Positions 54,237 through 63,152 of a stretch of 64,000 nt of DNA are shown in pieces. Position 1 is the first letter of the stretch. Each line of letters starts with the position of its first letter. A program made the position numbers and the translations under genes. The stretch comes from Gemmatimonadaceae bacterium (GTDB lineage Bacteria; Gemmatimonadota; Gemmatimonadetes; Gemmatimonadales; Gemmatimonadaceae). The notes beneath the pieces were generated by a model that was given only the letters and a program-made list of their open reading frames with translations, ran no database searches and was not told where the DNA came from. Location of the stretch: positions 97,051 through 161,050 of the forward strand of contig JADZAN010000039.1 in assembly GCA_020852815.1 (NCBI GenBank), given 5' to 3'.

Positions 54237-55997
54237 TCAGTACCGCCAGCTGTGTATGTCCGCCCCCGGCGGCGCGGTGCGCAGGATCCGCTCCACCGCC
54301 CACGGCAGCACCATCTGCGTGTAGCGCAGGCGCGAGTAGGCGTTGGCGCGCGTGTGGTCACCGTTCCAGCAGTGCTCGGCGCGATCGCCGTAGTCCACCA
54401 CCGCCTCTGCCTCGGGCTTCGACTTGAGGAACTTCTCGACCTCGTAGACGCCGTTGTTGAGGTAGTAGTTGTCCATGTCGCCCACGAAGATCCTCAGCTT
54501 CCCCTTGAGCTTGGGGCCGAGCGTTGCCCAGTCGCGCTGGAGGATCCAGGAGAGGTCGTAGTGCTCCTTCCAGTAGGCGGCGGTGACGGGATCGATCTTC
54601 CCGGTGAGCTTGTCCCAGATGCGGCGCGGGTAGCCGTCACTCCCCACCGGTGAATACACGCTCTCCCAGACGTCCCACTGGTCGCCGGACCGGCCGTGCG
54701 TCCCGGCGAGGTACTCGTACTCGTTGGCTTCCTGCAGCGTCACCGTGACGTGCCCCAGGTAGTTGCGCAGGCCGGGGCGCGGGGTGCGCTTCCAGCGCGA
54801 CGGGTAGAAGTACGCGTTGGTATCGCTGTAGACGTTGACGACGGTGAAGTGGCGGAAGTCGATCGGGTCCGGGCAGGCGATCCACGCGCCGTTGTACTCC
54901 TCGGGATAGAACATCTGCACGGCCATCGACTCCCATCCGCCGGTCGATCCGCCGAAGGTGAAGCGCGCCCAGCCGGCACCTAACCCGCGAAAGCGTTTCT
55001 CGATCTCGGGGAGGAGTTCATACTGGATGGCGTCGCCGTAGGGACCGTTGTTGGCCGAGTTGACGGCGTAGGAGTCGTCGTAGAAGGGGGTGGGGTGCTG
55101 GATTTGCACGAGGAGGAAGCGCGGGAAGCCCGGTCCCGTCCAGTCCTTGAAGAGTTGGTACGAGTAGTCCTGCACCACGCGGTTGTAGCCGGCGAGGGAG
55201 AATCGCTCGCTGTAATCGGGCTTGAGGTCGGGATCGGGGGGTGACTCGCGCCAGTTGTCGGGGACCGTGGAGAAGTGGCCATGGTTGATGGCCAGCGGAT
55301 AGCGCGAGTTGGGGTGTGAGTCGAAGCCCTCGGGGAGGGTGACGAAGGCGGCGACGTACATGTCGCGCCCCCAAAAGCGCGACAGCCGCTCGCTGCGGAT
55401 GCGCACGTGCTTGACGTACGGTGTCTCCTGGAAGGGAGGCACCGGCGGGATGACCTGGTCGATCGTCAGGCGCACATCGCCGCCGGCAGGGGGATCGATG
55501 GTCACCGAGCGCACCGCGGAGTACAGGTTGCCCGGCTTGGTGCTCCAGTGCTGCCCTTCGCCCTGGTCCGGGGGGAGCGAGACGGTGTGGCCATCGCCGC
55601 GGAGAAAGGTCTCGTAGCGGTTGAGGATGGCTTGCACGCGATACGTGCCCCTGGGGAGCGCGCCTAACGACCTGACGGGGAAGCCGAAGGCCGTCGCGTC
55701 GATCGTGCGGACCTCGCCGGGCTTCCACCCGGTGACATCGACGGCAAAGGCCGGCTGCGCCCCGGCGTGGGACCCCACCTGGAAGCGCGGCTCGGCGCCG
55801 GAGTCGACGGAGAAGACGACGAGGAGGCGACCGTCGAGCCCAGTCGCGCCCGCGGGGAGCCCGTTGGGAATCGTGCGCGGGAGCGCGATCGAGATGCGCA
55901 GGCGCGACGCTGGCTGCGCCGAGGCGAGCGACGCGGCGAGAAGGAGGAGCGCGACCGCCACCATGCGGGCGGCCAGCGAGCGGGAGGCGACGAACAT
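54237..55997 (-). CDS. Secreted alpha/beta-hydrolase (putative esterase)
   Basis: 586 aa with a signal peptide (cleaved near ASAQ-PAS). The N-terminal ~200 residues form a beta-rich domain (RISIALPRTIPNG...); the rest is an alpha/beta hydrolase with nucleophile motif FGGSTGGWES (GxSxG), likely Asp in VGDMDNYYLNNG and His in HCWNGDHT. Insertions are rich in Tyr and Trp. Resembles the esterase-D-like group of large secreted hydrolases, with no specific substrate known. Monocistronic by position. Confidence 0.8.
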   Translation of the reverse strand: MFVASRSLAARMVAVALLLLAASLASAQPASRLRISIALPRTIPNGLPAGATGLDGRLLVVFSVDSGAEPRFQVGSHAGAQPAFAVDVTGWKPGEVRTIDATAFGFPVRSLGALPRGTYRVQAILNRYETFLRGDGHTVSLPPDQGEGQHWSTKPGNLYSAVRSVTIDPPAGGDVRLTIDQVIPPVPPFQETPYVKHVRIRSERLSRFWGRDMYVAAFVTLPEGFDSHPNSRYPLAINHGHFSTVPDNWRESPPDPDLKPDYSERFSLAGYNRVVQDYSYQLFKDWTGPGFPRFLLVQIQHPTPFYDDSYAVNSANNGPYGDAIQYELLPEIEKRFRGLGAGWARFTFGGSTGGWESMAVQMFYPEEYNGAWIACPDPIDFRHFTVVNVYSDTNAYFYPSRWKRTPRPGLRNYLGHVTVTLQEANEYEYLAGTHGRSGDQWDVWESVYSPVGSDGYPRRIWDKLTGKIDPVTAAYWKEHYDLSWILQRDWATLGPKLKGKLRIFVGDMDNYYLNNGVYEVEKFLKSKPEAEAVVDYGDRAEHCWNGDHTRANAYSRLRYTQMVLPWAVERILRTAPPGADIHSWRY

Positions 55998-56285
55998 CGG
56001 GATCCTCGGACGGTGCGGGCGCTGGCAACGTGCACCGCGCCGGCGAACGCGTCAAATCGTCGGCGACGAATACCGCACGAGGCGCGACTTCCATCTGACG
56101 GCCCATGGCGACAGCTTGGCACCGCCCGGGCAAATGCCGTCCGCGCCGCACGGGATCCCGCAAGCACGCTGGTCGCGCAAGGCATCACCACATCGATGGT
56201 TTGTGGTCCCGGGCGCTCAGCATCACGCCCTGCCATCGCGTAAAGTCGGGAATACTCAGTCCTCTTCTCTCGCTTCGTCTTCTCA

Positions 56286-58589
56286 ATGCACTTGCCCTTT
56301 CGAACGCTCGGTGCGCGCGTTGCCCCGGGCGCTGCCTGTCGCCGTGTGTGGCTCGCCGCGTCGCTCGCCTGCCTGGCGTCCATCGCCACCACGCTGGCCG
56401 CGCAGGAAGTGACAACGCCGAGCGGGAATCGCGCCCTGCGCGCCCCTCGAGCCGGGCAGGCGCACCTCATCACCAAGGCACCGGTCGTCGACGGGCGACT
56501 CGACGAAGAGCAGTGGCGTGAGGGAGAACCGTTCCGCGGTTTCGTGCAACGCGAGCAGAGCGAGGGGGCGCCGGCGAGCGAGCGCACCGAAGTCCGCATC
56601 CTCACCGATGGCGAAGCGCTCTACATCGGCGCGTGGCTGTACGACCGTGAGCCGGGCGCCATCGTCCCCGGCGAGAAGGTGCGCGACGTGACGCTGACCA
56701 ACAGCGACTACATCGCGATCACCTTCGATACTTACCACGATCGGCAGAACGGCTTCCTCTTCGCGACGACACCGGCCGGCGTTGAATACGACGGGCAGAT
56801 CATCCGCGAGGGCGAAGGCGGGGGCGTCACCCAAACGGGGCAGACTCGTGCGCAGTCGGGCTCGATGGGTGGCTTCAACCTCAACTGGGACGGAAGCTGG
56901 AAGGTGGCCACCTCCAGCGATTCGCTGGGGTGGTACGCCGAGTTTCGCATCCCGTTCTCCACGCTGCGCTATGGCGGCGCGGCGATGCAGACGTGGGGGC
57001 TCAACATCGCGCGCATGATCCGGCGCAAGAACGAGGAGTCGTTCTGGTCGTTCATCCCGCGGCAGTTCAACCTGTACCGCATGTCGCTGGCGGGGACGCT
57101 CGAGGGGTTGAGTGTTCCGGTGCGCCGCGTGGCGACGGCGACGCCGTACCTGCTCACGTCGGCCTCGCGCGATTACGAGACGCAGCTGAAAGCCAAGTAT
57201 CCCACGGAGTGGGGGGTGGATTTCAAGTACGGGCTCACGCCGAGCCTGACGCTCGACCTCACGTACAACACCGACTTCGCGCAGGTGGAGGTGGACGAGC
57301 AGCGCACGAACCTCACGCGCTTCCCGCTCTTCTTCCCCGAGAAGCGTCCCTTCTTCCTGGAGAATGCGGGGGTCTTTTCGGCGGGGACGCCGCAGGCGGT
57401 CGACCTGTTCTTCAGCCGGCGCATCGGGATCGACAACGGGACGCCGGTCCCGATCATCGGCGGCGGGCGCCTCACGGGGCGCGTGGGGAGCACGACGGTC
57501 GGCGCGATGCAGATCTTCACCGACGACGCCCCGGGGGGGACGCTGGCCGGCCAGTCGTACACGGTGCTGCGCGCGCTGCGCGAGGTGTCGCGCCGCTCGC
57601 GCATTGGCGTGATGGGCGTGCAGCGCATGACCACCGACAGCTCCGGCAGCTACAACCGGACCTTTGCGGTGGACGGGCGCGTGGGACTCGGCGACGCGTG
57701 GACCATCGACTGGTGGGGGGCGACGACCCAGACCCCCAACCGCAGCGGTGACGAACTGGGCTACAGCGCGCGCGCGGCGTACACCACACGCGACTGGAAC
57801 AACAGTGTGCGCTTCCTGCAGATCGGCGAGGACTTCAATCCCGAGGTCGGGTTCCTGAGCCGCCCGGCCGGTTACCGCTTCTACGACGTCAACTTCATGC
57901 GCTACGTGCGCAAGACGGAGTGGGCGTCGTGGTTCCGGCAGTGGAACCCGCACGTGAACTACCGCGGCTACTACGGGCTGGACGACTTCTATCAGAGCGG
58001 GCAGTTCCACCTCGACTTCACGGAGATCGAGTTCTCGAGTGGCGCCCGCTTCGGCCCCGAGGTCAACGTCTTCCACGAGGGACTGCAGCGGCCCTTCGAG
58101 ATCAACCCGGGAGACTCGCTCGGCATCGGGGGCTATGACTGGGTGCAGCTCGGCCTCGATTGGCAGACCAACCCGAGCGCGAATCTCTCGATGATCGTGC
58201 GCGGCGACTTCGGGCAGTTCTACACCGGGACGCGCAATGGCGGGACGGTGACGATCACCGCGCGGAGCGGGCCGAACATCTCGTCGTCGCTCCTGCTCGA
58301 CTACCAGGACGTCCGGTTGCCCGACTTCAGCTTCACCCGGTCGCTCGTGGGGCTCAAGGCCGCGTACTTCTTCACGCCGCGCATCTTCATCCAGTCGCTG
58401 ACACAGTTCAACAACCAGCAGAAGATCTGGACCGCGAACGCGCGCTTCGGTTGGCTCAACACCGCCGGCACCGGGCTGTTTGTCGTCTTCAACGACGGCG
58501 AGGTGGCCAACTCGTTCTTCAGCTGGGAGCGGCCGCGCTCGCGGTCGCTGGTGGTGAAGTACACGAAGCAGTTCGGGACGGGAACCTAA
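56286..58589 (+). CDS. DUF5916 outer-membrane protein with CBM9-like N-terminal domain
   Basis: 767 aa. Signal peptide ends near TLAAQ. Residues about 60-245 form a CBM9-like beta-sandwich (APVVDGRLDEEQWREGEPF, ALYIGAWLYDREPG). The remainder is a DUF5916 beta-barrel with its hallmark DLTYNTDFAQVEVDEQRTNL followed by LFFPEKRPFFLENAGVF, then many Tyr/Trp-rich strands. Common in Bacteroidetes and Gemmatimonadetes-type bacteria; thought to sit in the outer membrane and bind or import glycans, although this is unproven. Start is the only ATG giving a complete signal peptide. Confidence 0.85.
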   Translation: MHLPFRTLGARVAPGAACRRVWLAASLACLASIATTLAAQEVTTPSGNRALRAPRAGQAHLITKAPVVDGRLDEEQWREGEPFRGFVQREQSEGAPASERTEVRILTDGEALYIGAWLYDREPGAIVPGEKVRDVTLTNSDYIAITFDTYHDRQNGFLFATTPAGVEYDGQIIREGEGGGVTQTGQTRAQSGSMGGFNLNWDGSWKVATSSDSLGWYAEFRIPFSTLRYGGAAMQTWGLNIARMIRRKNEESFWSFIPRQFNLYRMSLAGTLEGLSVPVRRVATATPYLLTSASRDYETQLKAKYPTEWGVDFKYGLTPSLTLDLTYNTDFAQVEVDEQRTNLTRFPLFFPEKRPFFLENAGVFSAGTPQAVDLFFSRRIGIDNGTPVPIIGGGRLTGRVGSTTVGAMQIFTDDAPGGTLAGQSYTVLRALREVSRRSRIGVMGVQRMTTDSSGSYNRTFAVDGRVGLGDAWTIDWWGATTQTPNRSGDELGYSARAAYTTRDWNNSVRFLQIGEDFNPEVGFLSRPAGYRFYDVNFMRYVRKTEWASWFRQWNPHVNYRGYYGLDDFYQSGQFHLDFTEIEFSSGARFGPEVNVFHEGLQRPFEINPGDSLGIGGYDWVQLGLDWQTNPSANLSMIVRGDFGQFYTGTRNGGTVTITARSGPNISSSLLLDYQDVRLPDFSFTRSLVGLKAAYFFTPRIFIQSLTQFNNQQKIWTANARFGWLNTAGTGLFVVFNDGEVANSFFSWERPRSRSLVVKYTKQFGTGT

Positions 58590-58611
58590 GGGCGAGACGG
58601 GAGACGGGAGT

Positions 58612-58632
58612 GCGCGCGGCGAAGCCGCGCGC
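58612..58632 (+). terminator. GC-only hairpin after the DUF5916 gene
   Basis: A perfect stem GCGCGCGGC / GCCGCGCGC with loop GAA, 23 bp after the stop codon; no T-run. Possibly a transcription-slowing or RNA-protecting hairpin. Confidence 0.45.
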
Positions 58633-58762
58633 GGTGCGTGTCAGGCGGCTGGGAGCTTCCCCGGGTGAGACGGACGGGAGGAGCGTTGGGCGGCGCGCAC
58701 GGCGCGCCGCTCGAAGCTTGCACCCACCCACCTGTGGTACGACCTCACCTCGCAGATACAAC

Positions 58763-58790
58763 GCAAACGGCGCCTCTTGGCGCCGTTTGC
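58763..58790. terminator. Terminator of the second RND operon
   Basis: A perfect 12-bp stem GCAAACGGCGCC / GGCGCCGTTTGC with loop TCTT, 20 bp past the pump stop codon in the minus direction. The stem ends in TTTGC, followed in the minus direction by GTTGTATC. It may also stop the converging DUF5916 transcript. Confidence 0.75.
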
Positions 58791-58809
58791 ACTCCCGTCT
58801 CCCGTCCCC

Positions 58810-61800
58810 TCACGTAACCCTCGGCGCCACCACCGACGCCGCCGCCGACTGCCCGCCTCCCGCGCGAAGCACCGGCGGTTCCGCCGCCACGCCCTCCTCC
58901 ACCGGCTCGTCGCGCCGCCGCGTGCGCTTCATGAAGTCGTCGAAGTACGTGTAGATGACCGGCGTCACGTACAGGGTCACCAGCTGCGAGAAGGCCAACC
59001 CGCCTACCACCGCGATCCCCAGCGGGCGCCGCGACTCGGCGCCGGCACCAGCGCCTAACGCGATGGGCAGCGTCCCCACCAGCGCGGCCATCGTCGTCAT
59101 GCTGATGGGACGGAAGCGCACCATGCACGCCTCGAAGATCGCCTCGAAGGCGTTCTTCCCGCCCGAGCGCTCGGCCTCCTGCGCAAAGTCGATCATCATG
59201 ATCGCGTTCTTCTTCACCAACCCCACCAGGAGGATCACCCCCACCCACGCGTAGACGCTCAGCTCCGTCCCGGTGAGGAGCAGGGCGAGGAAGGCGCCGA
59301 AGGCCGCGAACGGAATGCCGGAGAGGATCGTGATGGGGTGGATGAACGACTCGTACAGGATCCCGAGCACCACGTAGATCACGAAGATCGCGACCAGGAA
59401 GAGCATCCCCAGCCCGCGCTGCGTGTCCTGGAACGCCTGCGCCGCACCGGCGAAGCCGGTGCTGACCCCCTCGGGGAGGAGTTCGCGCGCCGCCCCCTCC
59501 ACCTCGTTCACCGCCTCACCTAACGACGCCCCTTCGCGCAGGTTGAACGAGAGCGTGACCGACGGGATCTGCCCCGTGTGGTTCACCAGCTGGGGGCCGA
59601 TCGTCCGGTCGGCGCGCGCCACGGTGGAGAGCGGCACGAGCACGCCACTGCGCGACCGCACGTACAGCAGGTCGAGCGCGCTCAGGTCGCTCTGGAACTC
59701 CGGGAGGAGCTCCATGATCACCCAGTACTGGTTGTTCGGCGTGTAGATCGTCGAGACCTGCCGCGACCCGTACGCGTTGTACAGCGCCTGCTCGATCTGC
59801 TCCGCACTCACGCCCAGTCGTGAGGCATGGTCGCGGTCGAGGGTGATGGTCGCCTGCGGGTTGCGGATCTGCAGGTCGGTGGAGATGTCGGTGAGGGCGG
59901 GGAGCGTGCGCAGCCTGGCTTCCATGGCCTGCGCCGCCGGATAGAGCACGTCGAGGTCGGCCCCCTGCAGCGTGTACTGGTACAGCGCCTTGGCGGTGCG
60001 CCCGCCAAGCTGGATGATCGGGGTGTTCTGCCAGTACACGGAGATGCCGGGGATGTCAGCCGTCTCCTTGGCGAGGATGCGCACCATCTCGTCGGCGCTC
60101 GGACGTTCACCGCGCGGCTTGAGGCGCACGGTGAGGCGCCCCTGGTTCGGCAACCCGGTCGAGTTGCCCGACCCCGTCCCGATGTTCGACAGCACCGCAT
60201 CGACGTACTGGTTCTTGCGCACGCGATCGGCGGCGAGCTTCTGGTGCGCGACCATGTCGGTGAACGACGTCCCCTGCGCCGTCTCGGTCGACGCACGAAT
60301 GCGCCCGGTGTCCTCGCTGGGGATGAATCCCTTCGGGACCATCTGGAAGAGAACGACCGTCGCAATGAGCGTGACGAGCGAGAAGGCCATCACCGAGCGG
60401 CGATGTCCCATCGCCCAGCGCAGCGTGCGCTCGTAGAAGTGCAGCACCGCTTCGTAGCCACGCTCGAAGGCGTCGAAGATCGGGTTGTGGAGTTCCTGCT
60501 CGCCGTGGTGCCCCCCCTTGAGGAAGCGGGCACAGAGCATCGGCGTGAGCGTGAGCGAGACGAACCCCGACACGAGGATGGCCGCCGCGATCGTCACCGC
60601 AAACTCGTGGAAGAGTCGCCCGACGATCCCGCTCATGAACAGCAGCGGGATGAAGACCGCGGTGAGCGAGATCGTCATCGACAGGATCGTGAAGCCGATC
60701 TCCTTGGCGCCATCGAGCGCCGCCTGCATCGGCTTCTTTCCCATCTCGATGTGCCGGACGATGTTCTCCAGCATCACGATGGCGTCGTCGACCACGAAGC
60801 CCACCGCCAGGGTGAGCGCCATCAGCGAGAGGTTGTCGAGGCTGTATTTCAACGACCACATCACCGCGAACGTCCCGACCAGCGACATCGGCAGGGCCAG
60901 CGACGGGATGACGGTCGCCGGCACGTTGCGCAGGAAGAGGAAGATCACCATCACGACGAGCGCGAGCGTCAGCACCAGCGTGAACTTCACGTCGGCCACC
61001 GACTCGCGAATCCCCTCGGAGCGATCGAAGAAGGTCTCGATCTCCACCGACTCCGGCATCTGCGCGCGCAGCGTGGGGAGGAGCGCATGCACCGCCTCGG
61101 CCACCTGCACGGTGTTGGTCCCCGGCTGCTTCTGCACGGCCAGCGTGACGGAACGCGTGTCGTTGAACCAGGCGGCCACGCGGTTGTTCTGGACGTCGTC
61201 CTTCACGCGCCCCACGTCGCGCAGCCGCACCGGGTTCCCGTTGCGATAGGCGACGACCAGTTCGGCGAACTGCGCCGCGTTCTCCAGCTGCCCGTCGGCT
61301 CTCACGGTGTAGGCCTTGTTGGGCCCCCAGAGCACGCCGGTGGGGAGGTTCACGTTCCCCTGCGACACGGCACTCGCCACCTCGTCGATCCCGATCCCGC
61401 GTGAGGCCAGGGCGCGCGGGTCGAGCTGGATGCGCGCCGCGTACTTCTGCGTCCCGAAGATCGACACCTGCGCCACGCCGCTGATGGTCGAGATGCGCTG
61501 CCCCAGCACCGTCTGCCCGTACTCGTCCAGCGCCGACAGCGGCAACGACTTCGAGCGCAGGTTGAGGTAGAGGAACGGCTCGTCGGCGGGGTTGGTCTTC
61601 TGTAGCGACGGCGGGACGATCCCCGGCGGAAGCTCCCGCAGCGTCTTGGAGATCGCCGCCTGGACGTCCTGCGCCGCCGCGTCGATGCTGCGATCGAGGG
61701 TGAACTGGATGGTGATGCTCGTGGCCCCTAACGAGCTGGAGCTCACCATGTTGTCGATCCCGGCAATCGTCGTGAACTGCTTTTCCAGCGGCGTCGCCAC

Positions 61801-61986
61801 CGCGGAGGCCATCGTCTCCGGGCTGGCGCCGGGGAGCGACGCCGTGACGGTGAGTGTGGGGTAGTCGACGTTCGGGAGGTCGCTCACCGCCAGCTGCCGA
61901 TACGCCATCGTCCCGAACGCGAGAATCGCGATCATGACCAGCGTGGTCATGACCGGACGGCGAATGAAGAGCGCGGTGAAGTTCAT
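58810..61986 (-). CDS. RND efflux pump, HAE1 (MdtB/MdtC-like) inner-membrane subunit
   Basis: 1058 aa. TM1 about 11-29, porter domain with DRSIDAAAQDVQAAI and PADEPFLYLNL, TM2-6 from about 335, TM4 relay Asp400-Asp401 in VGFVVDDAIVMLENI, and a matching second half. The N-terminal block VSDLPNVDYPTLTVTASLPGAS is characteristic of MdtB/MdtC-type pumps, distinct from the pump at 11.8 kb. Its start overlaps the adaptor stop (ATGA). Drives export of small molecules by proton exchange together with the adaptor and TolC channel. Confidence 0.94.
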   Translation of the reverse strand: MNFTALFIRRPVMTTLVMIAILAFGTMAYRQLAVSDLPNVDYPTLTVTASLPGASPETMASAVATPLEKQFTTIAGIDNMVSSSSLGATSITIQFTLDRSIDAAAQDVQAAISKTLRELPPGIVPPSLQKTNPADEPFLYLNLRSKSLPLSALDEYGQTVLGQRISTISGVAQVSIFGTQKYAARIQLDPRALASRGIGIDEVASAVSQGNVNLPTGVLWGPNKAYTVRADGQLENAAQFAELVVAYRNGNPVRLRDVGRVKDDVQNNRVAAWFNDTRSVTLAVQKQPGTNTVQVAEAVHALLPTLRAQMPESVEIETFFDRSEGIRESVADVKFTLVLTLALVVMVIFLFLRNVPATVIPSLALPMSLVGTFAVMWSLKYSLDNLSLMALTLAVGFVVDDAIVMLENIVRHIEMGKKPMQAALDGAKEIGFTILSMTISLTAVFIPLLFMSGIVGRLFHEFAVTIAAAILVSGFVSLTLTPMLCARFLKGGHHGEQELHNPIFDAFERGYEAVLHFYERTLRWAMGHRRSVMAFSLVTLIATVVLFQMVPKGFIPSEDTGRIRASTETAQGTSFTDMVAHQKLAADRVRKNQYVDAVLSNIGTGSGNSTGLPNQGRLTVRLKPRGERPSADEMVRILAKETADIPGISVYWQNTPIIQLGGRTAKALYQYTLQGADLDVLYPAAQAMEARLRTLPALTDISTDLQIRNPQATITLDRDHASRLGVSAEQIEQALYNAYGSRQVSTIYTPNNQYWVIMELLPEFQSDLSALDLLYVRSRSGVLVPLSTVARADRTIGPQLVNHTGQIPSVTLSFNLREGASLGEAVNEVEGAARELLPEGVSTGFAGAAQAFQDTQRGLGMLFLVAIFVIYVVLGILYESFIHPITILSGIPFAAFGAFLALLLTGTELSVYAWVGVILLVGLVKKNAIMMIDFAQEAERSGGKNAFEAIFEACMVRFRPISMTTMAALVGTLPIALGAGAGAESRRPLGIAVVGGLAFSQLVTLYVTPVIYTYFDDFMKRTRRRDEPVEEGVAAEPPVLRAGGGQSAAASVVAPRVT

Positions 61987-63152
61987 GGGGTCCCGCCCTG
62001 CCTGGCGGGAGCGGCGGTGGCCGCCCCCCCAGCCTCCTTGATGCTCACCTTGGAACCCGGCGCCAGCTTCCCCTGCCCATCGGTCACCACGCGCTCGCCG
62101 GCGTCGAGCCCCCGCTCGATGACGGTCTGGTTACCCACCTGACGGCCGGCGACGACCGGCTTCATCACCGCCGCCCCCTTCGCATCGACGGTGAAGACGA
62201 AGGTCCCGTCCTGTCCCGCCTGCACCGCCTGGCTCGGGACCAGCACCGCGCTCGAATCGCTGAACAGCTCCAGCTCCACTCGCACGAACTGCCCGGGCCA
62301 CAACCGCCGGTCGTCGTTGGCGAAGCGCCCCTTGAGCGTGACGGTGCCCGTGGTCGTGTCGACCCCGTTGTCCACGAAGCTCAGCTGCCCGACGATCGGC
62401 TGCGAATCGTTGGCCGAATGGAGGGCACGCACCGGGAGTGCCCCCTGCCCCGCATACCGTTGCACCTGTGGAAACTCGCGCTCCGGCACCGAGAAGCGCA
62501 CCAGGATGGGGCGGATCTGGTTGATCACCACCAGCGGCGGGACCGCCCCGGGGCGCACCAGGTTGCCGGCGCGCACGAGCAAGCTCCCCGTCTTGCCAGC
62601 GATGGGGGCGCGAATCGTCGCGTTGTCGAGGTTGAAGCGGGCGTTGGCGACCGCGGCGCGATCGGCATCGACCACGGCGGCGAGCGCCGTGGCGTTGGCC
62701 GCCGACTGGTCGGCCTGCGCGCGCGTGACGTAGTCCTTCTGCACCAACGCGGCAAAACGCGCCGAATCGCGCTTCGCATTCTCCGCCTGTGCCACGTCGC
62801 GCGCCAACACCGCCTCGGCCTGCCGCAGCGCCGCCTCATACGGGCGCCGGTCGATGGTGAAGAGCAGCTGCCCCTCCTGCACCTCGTCTCCTTCGCGAAA
62901 ATGAACCGCGAGCAGGACGCCCCCCACCTGCGACTGCAGCGCCACCGACTGCTGCGGCTCGACCAGCCCGTTCGCCGTCACGACATACGGCGCCGCGCCA
63001 CGCGCCGACGTCGCCACCGTGACCGCCACGGGCGGCCGGGTGGGTGCCGCGGGCTTCTTGCAGCCGACGGCCACCAGGGCCGCACTCGCGAGCAGCAGCG
63101 TCGCGGCCCGGGAACGAACGACCGCAGGCGCGAGGGAAACGAACCACGTCAT
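61983..63152 (-). CDS. RND periplasmic adaptor lipoprotein (MdtA-like)
   Basis: 389 aa. Lipobox in ALVAVGCKK. Lipoyl half VALQSQVGGVLLAVHFREGDEVQEGQLLF, a helical hairpin (about 100-170), second half IRAPIAGKTGSLLVRAGNLVRPG, then barrel and membrane-proximal domains with SQAVQAGQDGTFVFTVD. All match MdtA/AcrA-type adaptors. Its start overlaps the TolC-like stop and its stop overlaps the pump start, both as ATGA, so the three genes are translationally coupled in the order channel, adaptor, pump. Confidence 0.93.
   Translation of the reverse strand: MTWFVSLAPAVVRSRAATLLLASAALVAVGCKKPAAPTRPPVAVTVATSARGAAPYVVTANGLVEPQQSVALQSQVGGVLLAVHFREGDEVQEGQLLFTIDRRPYEAALRQAEAVLARDVAQAENAKRDSARFAALVQKDYVTRAQADQSAANATALAAVVDADRAAVANARFNLDNATIRAPIAGKTGSLLVRAGNLVRPGAVPPLVVINQIRPILVRFSVPEREFPQVQRYAGQGALPVRALHSANDSQPIVGQLSFVDNGVDTTTGTVTLKGRFANDDRRLWPGQFVRVELELFSDSSAVLVPSQAVQAGQDGTFVFTVDAKGAAVMKPVVAGRQVGNQTVIERGLDAGERVVTDGQGKLAPGSKVSIKEAGGAATAAPARQGGTP

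Noticed and set aside
59827..61404. 525-codon plus-strand open frame
   Set aside because: Antisense to the second RND pump; very charged, no recognisable protein.
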